From: GCA-002733465 sp965230525
GTDB lineage: Bacteria; Pseudomonadota; Gammaproteobacteria; Enterobacterales; Kangiellaceae
DNA length: 64,000 nt
Direction of reading: 5' to 3'
Assembly (NCBI GenBank): GCA_965230525.1
Contig: OZ246008.1
Coordinates: 4,154,001-4,218,000, forward strand
Both the position numbers and the translations under genes were made by a program. Under the pieces are notes generated by a model. The model was not told the origin of the DNA. It saw only the letters and a list, made by a program, of their open reading frames with translations, and did no database searches. Position 1 is the first letter of the stretch. Every line of letters starts with the position of its first letter. This document shows positions 54,792 to 63,959 of the stretch, piece by piece.

Positions 54792-55979
54792 TTATCCACC
54801 TAACCGCTTAACGACATCACTGGCCACGCCTCTCGCCTCTGCATTTATCTGCATAACTTGATCGATGCTTTCAAGTGACTCAAAAGTAAAACTCGATAAC
54901 GTGTGCTCAATGACTTCAGCTATTTGAGTAAACTTGATGCGCTTTTGTAAAAAAGCATCAACAGCAACTTCATTAGCGGCATTGAGAATGCAAGGAGCAC
55001 TAAGCCCTTCTTTGGCCGCAAGGATAGCCAACTTCAAGCACGGATAGCGTTCATAATCTGGCGGTCTAAAATCCAAGCTCGACATGGAATAAAAATCAAG
55101 CGGCGCAACACCGGCTTGAATTCGCTCAGGCCAGGCTAAGCAATGTGCAATCGGTGTGCGCATATCAGGATTTCCCATTTGTGCTATCACCGAACCATCA
55201 ATGTAGGACACCATCGAATGGATAATACTCTGTGGATGCACTACAATTTTTATTTTTTCGATATCCACACCAAACAGATAGCAGGCTTCAATCAACTCCA
55301 AGCCTTTATTCATCATGGTGGCAGAGTCTACGGATATTTTTCTTCCCATGGCCCAGTTGGGATGAGCACAGGCTTGGTCTGGCGTCTTATCGCTTAGTTT
55401 TTCTAAAGGCTCGTCAATAAACGGCCCGCCAGACCCTGTTAGCAAGATTTGATCAACACCACTCAAGTTGGTGGCTGAATTTTTTTGCATCGTCGGCAAG
55501 GATTGAAATATGGCGTTATGTTCACTGTCAACAGGCAGCAGAGTTGCTCCCTCATATTCAACTTTAGACATAAACAGATCGCCTGACATAACCAGCGCTT
55601 CTTTATTTGCGAGAAGAATCTTTCGGTTAGCTTTTACCCCAGCGAGCGTCGGCAACAAACCCGCCGCGCCAACAATTGCAGCGATCACTATCTCAACATC
55701 ATGTTTTGCTGCGGCTCCATTAACCGCCGCTTCTCCCGACTCAACCTGCGTTGGGAGGTCGGTATCGGCTAATAACTTGGAGAGTTCCTTTGCTGCCATT
55801 TCGCATGCCATAACAGCAACGCGGGGCTTATACTGAACGCATTGTTCAAACAACTTTTTATAGTTGCGATTAGCTGTCAGCACTTCGACCGAATAGAGCG
55901 TCGCATTTCGGGCAATGACGTCAAGAGCACTGCAGCCGATTGAGCCAGTGGCTCCCAGAATACAAATTCGGCTAACCAT
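54792..55979 (-). CDS. dxr: 1-deoxy-D-xylulose 5-phosphate reductoisomerase
   Basis: This 395-residue enzyme catalyses the second step of the MEP isoprenoid pathway with NADPH. Motifs are the N-terminal GATGSIGCSALDV, LLANKEALVMSG, LPVDSEHNAIFQSL and ATMMNKGLELIEACYLF with the metal-binding residues. It overlaps the cdsA end by 8 bp and supplies precursors for the UppS product encoded just upstream. Confidence 0.98.
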   Translation of the reverse strand: MVSRICILGATGSIGCSALDVIARNATLYSVEVLTANRNYKKLFEQCVQYKPRVAVMACEMAAKELSKLLADTDLPTQVESGEAAVNGAAAKHDVEIVIAAIVGAAGLLPTLAGVKANRKILLANKEALVMSGDLFMSKVEYEGATLLPVDSEHNAIFQSLPTMQKNSATNLSGVDQILLTGSGGPFIDEPLEKLSDKTPDQACAHPNWAMGRKISVDSATMMNKGLELIEACYLFGVDIEKIKIVVHPQSIIHSMVSYIDGSVIAQMGNPDMRTPIAHCLAWPERIQAGVAPLDFYSMSSLDFRPPDYERYPCLKLAILAAKEGLSAPCILNAANEVAVDAFLQKRIKFTQIAEVIEHTLSSFTFESLESIDQVMQINAEARGVASDVVKRLGG

Positions 55980-56856
55980 TGAACCACTCGAAATAACTGA
56001 AACTCAGTAAAAACATGGGTGCAACTGTTATGGTGCTATCCAGCCGATCCAAAAGTCCACCATGTCCTGGCAATAAATTCCCTGAGTCTTTTATGTTCGC
56101 GACTCGTTTTAATGCACTCTCAAACAAATCTCCATAAACAGAAATAACGGCAAGACCGAACACAACAGCAAAATAAAGAATTAAATTATTGACCTGTAAA
56201 TTAAGCACGCCAATTCCAGCCCAACCAATTAAGGTACTCAACACCAATCCACCAATAACACCTTCCCAGGTTTTATTCGGACTAACAGCCGTCAGTTTAT
56301 GTTTTCCAAACAATTTTCCAGTGATAAAAGCCCCCGTATCAGCAGCCCAAATTATCAGCAACATAAACAACAAAAGTCCACCACCATAGTTGGCGTTTTC
56401 ATTGGCATAACCAATATTTCTTAAACTTACAAATGACACAAATAAAGCAGGTAATAATATGATTCCAAATAAACTCGGCACCAAGGCGTTACGCCACCAT
56501 TGACTCTGTTTGGTGTAAGTCAGCACGATAAAAATTGCAGCAAAAATTGCGAACATGGCGGCCAATAAGAAAATGAGTGGAATATCAAAGTGAACATGAT
56601 GTGGCCAGCTCAACGATGGCCAAACTAAAATCGACTCGCTGAAATACCAAATAGCAATATTGATTGCACTAATCGCAAGGGCGTAAAAACTCGCCTTAAC
56701 CGACGACTGATATTGCGAAAGTTTTGCCCACTCTAGTGCCAGCAAGTAAACCACAATAATAATTAGGCCAGCAAAAGTATCTAAAGGAACTCTAAATAGC
56801 AGCAGGTAAACAACCGGCAGCAGTGCTAAAGCCGTGATGACTCTTTGTTTTAACAT
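55972..56856 (-). CDS. cdsA: Phosphatidate cytidylyltransferase
   Basis: This 294-residue membrane protein has about eight membrane helices and the C-terminal signature VYGDLFESALKRVANIKDSG and LLPGHGGLLDRLDS. It makes CDP-diacylglycerol for phospholipid synthesis. It lies 27 bp after uppS and overlaps dxr. Confidence 0.97.
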   Translation of the reverse strand: MLKQRVITALALLPVVYLLLFRVPLDTFAGLIIIVVYLLALEWAKLSQYQSSVKASFYALAISAINIAIWYFSESILVWPSLSWPHHVHFDIPLIFLLAAMFAIFAAIFIVLTYTKQSQWWRNALVPSLFGIILLPALFVSFVSLRNIGYANENANYGGGLLLFMLLIIWAADTGAFITGKLFGKHKLTAVSPNKTWEGVIGGLVLSTLIGWAGIGVLNLQVNNLILYFAVVFGLAVISVYGDLFESALKRVANIKDSGNLLPGHGGLLDRLDSTITVAPMFLLSFSYFEWFNG

Positions 56857-56883
56857 ATATCTCGCACCCCACCTGACAATGAT

Positions 56884-57597
56884 TTATTTGGCAACTTGTT
56901 CACCTGTTTTTCCGAAGCGACGTTGCCTACTGGCGTATTCTTGAAATGCAACTTCTAGCTCACTTCGATCAAAATCAGGCCAAAGCTTTTGACTAAAATA
57001 TAATTCCGCATAAGCCGCTTGCCAGATTAAAAAGTTACTGATTCTCTGTTCTCCACCCGTCCGAATCATTAAATCAAGCGGTGGTAACTCAGCTGTCGAC
57101 AAATGTTTTGCTAGTGATTCTTCCGTAATAGGTTGATCATTTTGCAATGTTTGCCTAGCTTTGTTGGCGGCCTGCAAAATATCCCAACGACCACCATAAT
57201 TTGCCGCAATGTTTAAACAGAGACCATCGTTAGCGCTCGTCTGTTGGGTAGCCTCCTGAATGCTTTTTTGCAGTTTTTGATTAAACCCAGAAACATCGCC
57301 CAGAAATCTAAGCTGCGCGTTATTTTTGTTGAGGAGCTTTATTTCTCGCTTTAGCGCCATCACAAAAAGCTCCATCAAGTAGCTTACTTCTTCTTCAGGT
57401 CTCTCCCAATTTTCACTACTAAAAGCAAACAAAGTTAGCGATTGAACGCCTTTCTCAGCACAAACTTCGATAACTTCTCTGGTTTTTTCGACGCCCGCTT
57501 TATGACCAAAAGTACGTTTCTTGTTACGCGCTTGGGCCCAACGACCATTGCCGTCCATTATGATTGCCAGATGTTTAGGAATATTGTTTTCCATCAT
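56884..57597 (-). CDS. uppS: Undecaprenyl diphosphate synthase
   Basis: This 237-residue cis-prenyltransferase has the motif IIMDGNGRWAQARNKKRTFGHKAG with the catalytic aspartate, a TLFAFSSENW segment and the C-terminal DLMIRTGGEQRISNFLIWQAAYAEL. It makes the C55 lipid carrier for peptidoglycan. A terminator lies between frr and this gene, so it probably has its own promoter. Confidence 0.98.
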   Translation of the reverse strand: MMENNIPKHLAIIMDGNGRWAQARNKKRTFGHKAGVEKTREVIEVCAEKGVQSLTLFAFSSENWERPEEEVSYLMELFVMALKREIKLLNKNNAQLRFLGDVSGFNQKLQKSIQEATQQTSANDGLCLNIAANYGGRWDILQAANKARQTLQNDQPITEESLAKHLSTAELPPLDLMIRTGGEQRISNFLIWQAAYAELYFSQKLWPDFDRSELEVAFQEYASRQRRFGKTGEQVAK

Positions 57598-57665
57598 TTC
57601 CGAAAGTTTACTTCTACTTTAATATTTGATCGTTTCTTAACAACGCTAACTATTTGAGCCAATAC

Positions 57666-57699
57666 AAAAACGCCGCAAAAGCAGTTTAGCTATGCGGCG
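57666..57699 (-). terminator. Terminator between frr and uppS
   Basis: A 7-bp stem CGCCGCA/TGCGGCG (57671-57699) is followed on the minus strand by five T. It ends the rpsB-tsf-pyrH-frr part of the cluster. Confidence 0.8.
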
Positions 57700-57751
57700 C
57701 TCAGATGCAAAGCTGATCTTCTAATTCAGTTTAAATAGAAGAGCAGTCTGT

Positions 57752-58309
57752 TTATATTTCCATCAACTCTTGTTCTTTTACCGCGCTCAACTCGTCAATT
57801 TTTTTGACATGAACGTCAGTAATCTTCTGAATTTCATCCTCTGCGCGATGCAACTCATCTTCACTGATTTCTTTTTCGGCTTCTAGTTCTTTTAGTGTCG
57901 AGTTGGCATCTCGACGAATATTTCTAACAGCAATTTTCGCTGATTCAGCTTCGCTTCGTACAATTTTGGTCATGTCTTTACGACGCTCTTCGGTGAGTGC
58001 CGGCATAGGTAAGCGAATAACATTTCCTGCGGTATTCGGTGTAATGCCTAGGTCAGACTCCATCAACGCTTTTTCAACTGGCTGCACCATTGACGCTTCA
58101 AATGGTTGAACAACTAAGGTCCTTGAGTCCTGTACTGAAATGGTAGCGGCTTGAGAAAGCGGTGTGTCCACCCCGTAATAAGATACTGTTAAATGCGCTA
58201 ACAAACTAGGATGAGCTCGGCCTGTTCGAATTTTTTGTAAACTGGTTTTAAATGACTCTATGCTCTTATCCATTCGGGTTTGGGCATCTTCTTTTATTTC
58301 ATTTATCAC
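57752..58309 (-). CDS. frr: Ribosome recycling factor
   Basis: This 185-residue protein is the standard RRF: a three-helix bundle with KIRTGRAHPSLL near residue 30, the small beta domain (YYGVDTPLSQAATISVQDSRTLVVQPF) and TEERRKDMTKIVRSEAE. It splits post-termination ribosomes with EF-G. It lies 37 bp after pyrH. Confidence 0.98.
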   Translation of the reverse strand: MINEIKEDAQTRMDKSIESFKTSLQKIRTGRAHPSLLAHLTVSYYGVDTPLSQAATISVQDSRTLVVQPFEASMVQPVEKALMESDLGITPNTAGNVIRLPMPALTEERRKDMTKIVRSEAESAKIAVRNIRRDANSTLKELEAEKEISEDELHRAEDEIQKITDVHVKKIDELSAVKEQELMEI

Positions 58310-58346
58310 GCAATTGCTCCCTAATTAAATGTATTTCACACTAAAA

Positions 58347-59087
58347 TTATTTTGATTTGCCACAGTGAATCAACGTGCCCTCAGTTCCATCTACAACGGC
58401 CTTAATCAATGCGCCAGGCTTGTTAAGATTAAACACTCGAATGGACTTGTCATGATCTCTGGCCAAACAAAACGCGGTCAAATCCATGATTCCTAACTCC
58501 TTTGATAGAGCTTCATCATAACTTAACGAGTCATATTTGACAGCATTTGGATCGACATTTGGGTCAGCTGAAAACACGCCATCGACTTTGGTTGCTTTTA
58601 AGATGACATCTGCATCAATTTCGATACCGCGCAAGCAGGCTGCAGTATCGGTTGTGAAAAATGGATTTCCGGTACCAGCAGTGAAGATTACCACTTGGGA
58701 CTTTTGCATAAATCGAATCGCAAACCGTCGGTCATAATCTTCACAGACACCGGTCAGCGATATTGCAGACATAACCCGTGTGCCAACTTTTATACGTTCA
58801 AGCGCATCCTGCATCGCCAAAGAGTTCATTACCGTCGCGAGCATTCCCATATGGTCGCCTGCAACACGATTCATTCCAGCCTTAGCGAGTTTCTCTCCTC
58901 TAAATAGGTTCCCGCCGCCAATAACTAAACCCACTTCGATGCCTTGCTCGACAATGACTTTAATTTCGGCCGCGATCCTATCTAAAATAGTAGGGTCAAT
59001 ACCAAATGATTCTGCACCCATTAAGGCTTCGCCACTGAGCTTAAGAAGGATTCTTCTATTGGTCTTAGTCGGTGCAGAACTAGGCAT
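58347..59087 (-). CDS. pyrH: Uridylate kinase
   Basis: This 246-residue UMP kinase of the amino-acid-kinase fold has RILLKLSGEALMG at the N-terminus, GLVIGGGNLFRG, and GTGNPFFTTDTAA in the nucleotide-binding part. It makes UDP from UMP. It lies 5 bp after tsf. Confidence 0.98.
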   Translation of the reverse strand: MPSSAPTKTNRRILLKLSGEALMGAESFGIDPTILDRIAAEIKVIVEQGIEVGLVIGGGNLFRGEKLAKAGMNRVAGDHMGMLATVMNSLAMQDALERIKVGTRVMSAISLTGVCEDYDRRFAIRFMQKSQVVIFTAGTGNPFFTTDTAACLRGIEIDADVILKATKVDGVFSADPNVDPNAVKYDSLSYDEALSKELGIMDLTAFCLARDHDKSIRVFNLNKPGALIKAVVDGTEGTLIHCGKSK

Positions 59088-59092
59088 TTAAA

Positions 59093-59974
59093 TTACTCCC
59101 CTTTTACTTGTGCCATAACCTCGGCAGCAAAATCGTCTTCAACTTTTTCAATCCCTTCACCCACTTCCAAACGAACGAGGCTAGTGACTTCAGCTGATGC
59201 CGATTTTAACAAATCGCCAACCGTTGTCGAAGGATCTTTTACAAATGCCTGACCAACAAGGCAGACTTCTGCAGCAAATTTACGCATCCGTCCAACAACC
59301 ATTTTTTCTGCGATGTCCGCAGGCTTGCCGCTAGCAATCGCTTGCGCTGTGAAGATTTCTTTCTCACGATTGTATACATCTTCAGAGATTTCTTCAGGTG
59401 TAATAAATTGAGGATTAGTCGCTGCAGCATGCATTGCAACATCTTTAGCGAGTTCAGCGTCACCGCCTTTAAGAGCAACAACGACACCAATTTGACCACC
59501 GTGAATGTAAGTATTTAGTGCGCCATCGTTTGCTTCAACCAATTGAACACGTCTGACAGTGATGTTTTCACCGATTTTCGCAATTAAATTAGTACGAGCT
59601 GTTTCAACAGTCTCACCTGACGCCAAATTGGCGGCTACAAGCGAATCAATATCTGCTGTTTTGTTGGCTAAAGCAGCATCAACAACTTGTGATGCAAAAG
59701 CTTTGAAGCTTTCATCTCTAGCAACAAAGTCAGTTTCACTGTTGATTTCAACAATCACTGCCATTTTCGCATCATCGCTAGTTTTAGCAATAATTACGCC
59801 TTCAGCAGCGACTCGACCTGCTTTTTTCTCGGCTTTAGCCGCGCCAGACTTACGCATATTGTCAATTGCAACTTCGATATCACCATTGGTTTCTACCAAA
59901 GCTTTTTTACATTCCATCATACCTGCGCCAGTTCTTTCGCGCAGTTCTTTTACTTGAGCAGCGGTAATCGCCAT
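59093..59974 (-). CDS. tsf: Elongation factor Ts
   Basis: This 293-residue protein exchanges GDP on EF-Tu. It begins MAITAAQVKELRERTGAGMMECKKAL, the family signature, and contains ETDFVARDESFKAFA. The frame stays open for 20 further codons upstream, but the ATG at 59974 has GGAG at the right distance and matches the family start. A terminator-like hairpin separates it from rpsB. Confidence 0.97.
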   Translation of the reverse strand: MAITAAQVKELRERTGAGMMECKKALVETNGDIEVAIDNMRKSGAAKAEKKAGRVAAEGVIIAKTSDDAKMAVIVEINSETDFVARDESFKAFASQVVDAALANKTADIDSLVAANLASGETVETARTNLIAKIGENITVRRVQLVEANDGALNTYIHGGQIGVVVALKGGDAELAKDVAMHAAATNPQFITPEEISEDVYNREKEIFTAQAIASGKPADIAEKMVVGRMRKFAAEVCLVGQAFVKDPSTTVGDLLKSASAEVTSLVRLEVGEGIEKVEDDFAAEVMAQVKGE

Positions 59975-60052
59975 AACATTCTCCACTCGATTCTCAATTT
60001 CAGATTCGTTTGATTTAACCAGAGTTAAATTCAATAAAATCAGTGTTTAATT

Positions 60053-60077
60053 AAAAAATAGGGGGCAAAGCCCCCTA
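60053..60077 (-). terminator. Terminator or attenuator between rpsB and tsf
   Basis: An 8-bp stem TAGGGGGC/GCCCCCTA with a 3-nt loop is followed by a T-rich tract on the minus strand. It lies 24 bp after the rpsB stop inside the rpsB-tsf operon and may reduce tsf expression relative to rpsB. Confidence 0.75.
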
Positions 60078-60100
60078 CAACAAAAGCTAGAGCTGATTTC

Positions 60101-60943
60101 TTACTCTGCGGCGGCGTCTTCGCCAGATTCCACAGATTCTTCAGCTTCTTCTTTAGCTGCTTTAGCTTTCTTAGTTTTTACAACCGCTTTTGGCTTTTCC
60201 TCTGCAGCAGACTCTTCAACGAACTCGTCGCTAGGAGACTCTTCTGCTGGTGCTGTTGCGGTTGATTGACGACCTTCGATGATCGTATCAGCGGCTGCTG
60301 AAAGGTATAATTGAACCGCTCTTATCGCATCATCGTTTCCAGGAATTACATAGTCAATCCCATCTGGGTTTGAATTACTATCAACTACTGCAATTACCGG
60401 AATTCCAAGCTTTTTAGCTTCTGCGATAGCAATATGCTCATGATCTGCATCGATAACGAATAAAACGTCTGGCAAACCACCGATATTTTTAATTCCACCA
60501 ATACTGGCTTCTAGTTTTTCCATTTCGCGGCTTAACAATAAACCTTCTTTCTTGGTCAAACGCTCAAATGTACCGTCTTCGCTTTGTTTTTCTAACTCTT
60601 TCAATCGGTTGATTGATTGACGAATGGTCTTGTAGTTAGTCAACATTCCACCCAACCAACGCTTATCAACGAAGAATTGATCACATCGAGTGGCTTCTTC
60701 TTTAACAATTTTACTTGCTGAACGCTTTGTTCCAACGAAAAGAACTTTTCCTTTTCGTGCTGCAACTGAACTGAGGAAGTTGAGGGCTTCATTAAACATC
60801 GGCAAAGAGTGCTCGAGGTTAATGATATGAATTTTGTTTCTTGCGCCAAAAATGAATGGTTTCATTTTTGGGTTCCAGTAACGGGTTCTGTGTCCGAAAT
60901 GTACACCCGCTTGTAGCATATCACGCATTGTGACTTTAGCCAT
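60101..60943 (-). CDS. rpsB: 30S ribosomal protein S2
   Basis: This 280-residue protein starts MAKVTMRDMLQAGVHFGHRTRYWNP and has the usual S2 body to about residue 225. A C-terminal tail of roughly 45 residues, rich in Glu, Ala and Lys, makes it longer than E. coli S2 (241). AGGAGC lies just before the ATG. The 278-bp gap upstream (60944-61221) probably holds the rpsB promoter and leader; no gene was seen in it. Confidence 0.97.
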   Translation of the reverse strand: MAKVTMRDMLQAGVHFGHRTRYWNPKMKPFIFGARNKIHIINLEHSLPMFNEALNFLSSVAARKGKVLFVGTKRSASKIVKEEATRCDQFFVDKRWLGGMLTNYKTIRQSINRLKELEKQSEDGTFERLTKKEGLLLSREMEKLEASIGGIKNIGGLPDVLFVIDADHEHIAIAEAKKLGIPVIAVVDSNSNPDGIDYVIPGNDDAIRAVQLYLSAAADTIIEGRQSTATAPAEESPSDEFVEESAAEEKPKAVVKTKKAKAAKEEAEESVESGEDAAAE

Positions 60944-61221
60944 TGTAAGCTCCTGATTTTAATAGGGTTATGCGTCCACTGCCCCCAGATTACAAACCAA
61001 CGAAAAATTAATTTCTACGGCACCCTGAAATCTGTGTCGAACAGTGTGTGAATTAGGTTAAGTCAGTCTTTGATTTACTAAGCAAATCGATACTTCGTTA
61101 ACTCGGCGCGCTTTATACCATAGTTATCAAACCAAGAGCAAACAATATCAGCGTTAAACGGCTTTTAGGTGAGGATTTTCGAGCTAATCTGAGGTTTTAA
61201 GTTAAATAGAACAAAGTTCGA

Positions 61222-61677
61222 CTAATTTTGCTCTATTTTGGCCTTAGCTTTTAAGTCCTGTTTCACTAAGTAGCCTAGCTCCCTAAACGCTCTTTCTCCT
61301 AAGTGCTTTTTAGTGAAAAACCAGGCATGTTCATTATGGTCTTCAACAAATTTCAATAAACTAAAGTCGGCGGTTAACCAGCAGGTGGAAGCGAGCTCTA
61401 AGTAGGTAACCGAATTATCAGAAGACGGATCGCTCACAACCCAATTCTCCCCTGTCCAGCACAGGTCACTGTTGAAGCTAGTGATTGCTTCATATTGCCT
61501 AAAACTGATTACAAGGGATAATAAGAGAGACAGGATGATTAAGCCAATAAGCCACCAAGAGGTCAAAAACATGATGGCCGATATTGCCACTACACCATGC
61601 AAACAGACTCCCAAAAAGAAAAGTTCAGGACAGGACTTAATTGGAAATCGAGCAGCGATTTGAACAGGCTTCCCCAT
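61222..61677 (-). CDS. ygfX: YgfX/CptA family membrane protein
   Basis: This 151-residue protein has two close membrane helices (about 20-62: ELFFLGVCLHGVVAISAIMFL and WWLIGLIILSLLLSLVISF) and a small cytoplasmic domain, the YgfX (CptA) layout. The frame opens at a TTG at 61713, but the ATG at 61677 has GAGG-type sites just upstream. It follows sdhE, the same order as in E. coli. There CptA was once described as a toxin acting on MreB and FtsZ; the role is debated. Confidence 0.8.
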   Translation of the reverse strand: MGKPVQIAARFPIKSCPELFFLGVCLHGVVAISAIMFLTSWWLIGLIILSLLLSLVISFRQYEAITSFNSDLCWTGENWVVSDPSSDNSVTYLELASTCWLTADFSLLKFVEDHNEHAWFFTKKHLGERAFRELGYLVKQDLKAKAKIEQN

Positions 61678-61740
61678 AGCCTCAGTCCTCTCCTTGGTCG
61701 TTATTAGTGACAACGCAAGTCACTTTTACTGGCTCACATT

Positions 61741-61995
61741 CTAAGCGACTTTCATTAGCCTTCTGATAGTCTCAATAATCGGTTTTAACGTCTCTATTTC
61801 GCAGGTTCCAAAGCCCATAACCCAAGTATAAATATCGGGATCAGGGTGCTCGAGCAACTCAACAAACCGCAGCTGCGACTGCGAATCTAAACTATCGAAA
61901 TGCTGCTGTAAAAACGGCGACAAGATCACGTCTAGCTCTAACATTCCTCGACGGCACTGCCATTCTAATTTTTTTCGGTTAATTGTTGTTTGCAT
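61741..61995 (-). CDS. sdhE: FAD assembly factor SdhE
   Basis: This 84-residue helical protein has the family motif RRGMLELDVIL and the later DPDIYTWVMG segment. SdhE helps attach FAD covalently to the succinate dehydrogenase flavoprotein (and fumarate reductase). It pairs with ygfX, and ygfZ is divergent, the same neighbourhood as in E. coli. Confidence 0.95.
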   Translation of the reverse strand: MQTTINRKKLEWQCRRGMLELDVILSPFLQQHFDSLDSQSQLRFVELLEHPDPDIYTWVMGFGTCEIETLKPIIETIRRLMKVA

Positions 61996-62183
61996 AGCTA
62001 ACGCTCTTAAGTCTAATCATCCTTAATATACGCATGCGAACAGTAAATTCAAGGCTAGACAGATATTATCCTGAACTTTTTAAAGAATGCCCACATAGAC
62101 CCTAAGGTAGTTGCATTAGTTTGCCTTGCAACGTTAAACTCGGCGAACTCATTTTGTCACACAACGATAGGCGCAAGAGCCCA

Positions 62184-63068
62184 ATGAATGCACCCCTTTT
62201 CTCTGTTTTACCAGATTACTCAGCGATTGATATCTGCGGATCGGATACAAGCAAGTTTTTACAGGGCCAATTGACCATTAACATTGAAACTCCGAGCGAA
62301 CAGAAAAGTTGTCTTGCTGCAGTCTGCAATCCAAAAGGACGCGTCGTTTCGTTGTTCCATATCGTTACAATACCCGACGGGGTTAGAATCATTCTACCTA
62401 CTTCGCTGGTAGAGCAAACTCAATCTCATTTAAGTAAATATGCTGTTTTTTTTAAAGTCAGTATATCAACCTGCGAAAACTTGCAGTTGGTCGGCGGACA
62501 TAACCTGCCAGACACAACAATAACATCGCTGGTCAACGCAAACTTTAGGCTTTATCAAGCCAATGAGCATCCACTTTGGTTTATCGAACTGGGCGCAAAA
62601 GACAGTATTGAGGCTATAGCAAAATCCGCTGAAATCGATTTTACAGATGATCCTAATTATTGGTTCGAATGTTTGGCAAGCCATAAGATTTGCTGGCTGT
62701 CTGAAAAAACTTCTGGCGAGTACTTACCTCATAATTTGGATTTGCCTCAGCTCCAGGCTGTCGATTTCAACAAGGGCTGCTTTACCGGCCAAGAAGTCAT
62801 CGCGCGAATGCATTACAAAGGTAAGCTTAAGCAACATCTTAGATTATTGCACTCGAAACTGCCTGTTGAAAATGGTCCGGCACTGACTCAATCAGCCGCC
62901 ACCTGCAAGCTGTTACAACAACAAAGCTCGGTCGGCGAAGTCGTTTGTAGTAGCCTGTCCAAGCAAAAACGTTGGATAGTTCTCGCTTTGGTCAAAGAAA
63001 GCGCAAATTTTCAGCAAAATTTTACGGTTAATTTTGAAAATAGTCCTATACTTGAATTAGTCGAATAA
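62184..63068 (+). CDS. ygfZ: Folate-binding protein YgfZ
   Basis: This 294-residue protein of the GcvT-like fold has the YgfZ signature KGCFTGQEVIARMHYKGKLKQHL with the conserved cysteine. It helps build or repair iron-sulfur clusters in a folate-dependent way. The frame opens earlier at a TTG (62121), but the ATG at 62184 fits the family start (MNAPLFSVL). It is divergent from sdhE-ygfX. Confidence 0.94.
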   Translation: MNAPLFSVLPDYSAIDICGSDTSKFLQGQLTINIETPSEQKSCLAAVCNPKGRVVSLFHIVTIPDGVRIILPTSLVEQTQSHLSKYAVFFKVSISTCENLQLVGGHNLPDTTITSLVNANFRLYQANEHPLWFIELGAKDSIEAIAKSAEIDFTDDPNYWFECLASHKICWLSEKTSGEYLPHNLDLPQLQAVDFNKGCFTGQEVIARMHYKGKLKQHLRLLHSKLPVENGPALTQSAATCKLLQQQSSVGEVVCSSLSKQKRWIVLALVKESANFQQNFTVNFENSPILELVE

Positions 63069-63122
63069 CTACTTGAACACGCTCATGTTTTTACCGTGTT
63101 CTGACCAATAAAAGTTGATCCT

Positions 63123-63959
63123 ATGAGTCTAGAACAAGATTTTCTCAATGAACTCGTCGATGCGATTAAAAACGATCGATTGACCCTACCAACCTTACCA
63201 GAGGTTGCACTTAAAATTCGCGATGCTGTGAGTGACCCAGAAGTTAACTCGAGTACGCTCTCGACAGTTATCGGACAAGATGCAGCACTAGCGGCCCGCA
63301 TTATCAAAGTTGCCAACAGTCCACTGCTTAGAGGTGCGGTAACGGTCGATAATTTACAACTAGCTATCACTCGAATGGGGATTAATTTCGTTCGAAATTT
63401 AGCAACCGGCTTAGCAATGGAACAAATGTTTCAGGCCACTCATGATGCGGTAGACAAGCGGCTGCGACGCTCTTGGGAACACTCCTTAGAAGTTGCATCG
63501 ATAAGTCATGTGCTAGCAAGCCACTTCACAAAATTAAAGCCCGATCAAGCGACCCTGGCAGGCCTCGTTCATGAAATTGGGATTTTACCTATCTTAACGC
63601 TTGCAGAAGATAACCCAGAAATATTGGAGCAAGAAATTGTTCTCGATAAGATAATCCAGCGTCTACACGGCAAAGTAGGAAAAGCCATCATGAAGGCTTG
63701 GGAATTTCCAGAAGAATTAAGGGATGTGCCGCTTGGCTGTACTGATTTTACGCGTGATTCCGGCCCAGTTGCGGACTATGTTGATGTGGTCACGGTAGCC
63801 AAAATTCAAAGTTACACGAGTGAAAACACACCTTACCCTGATCTTGATATTGCCACCGTTCCCGCGTTTACAAAACTTGGACTGGCAGGTGAAGTCGATG
63901 TGCATGAAGTGGATGAGTTGGCAGAAGAACTTGAAGATGCGCGGCAAGCATTGGCTTAA
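63123..63959 (+). CDS. HDOD domain protein
   Basis: This 278-residue protein consists of one HDOD domain (about residues 15-215): LPTLPEVALKIRDAV, then IGQDAALAARIIKVANSPLL and LAGLVHEIGILPIL. HDOD proteins are HD-fold relatives that mostly lack catalysis and act in signalling, for example in motility and stress control. No partner domain is attached. It lies 54 bp after ygfZ, and the last 41 bp of the window hold no gene. Confidence 0.9.
   Translation: MSLEQDFLNELVDAIKNDRLTLPTLPEVALKIRDAVSDPEVNSSTLSTVIGQDAALAARIIKVANSPLLRGAVTVDNLQLAITRMGINFVRNLATGLAMEQMFQATHDAVDKRLRRSWEHSLEVASISHVLASHFTKLKPDQATLAGLVHEIGILPILTLAEDNPEILEQEIVLDKIIQRLHGKVGKAIMKAWEFPEELRDVPLGCTDFTRDSGPVADYVDVVTVAKIQSYTSENTPYPDLDIATVPAFTKLGLAGEVDVHEVDELAEELEDARQALA

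Noticed and set aside
61222..61995. ygfX-sdhE as a toxin-antitoxin pair
   Set aside because: Early work called these CptA/CptB, but SdhE is established as a flavinylation factor. The pair is kept as a housekeeping unit.
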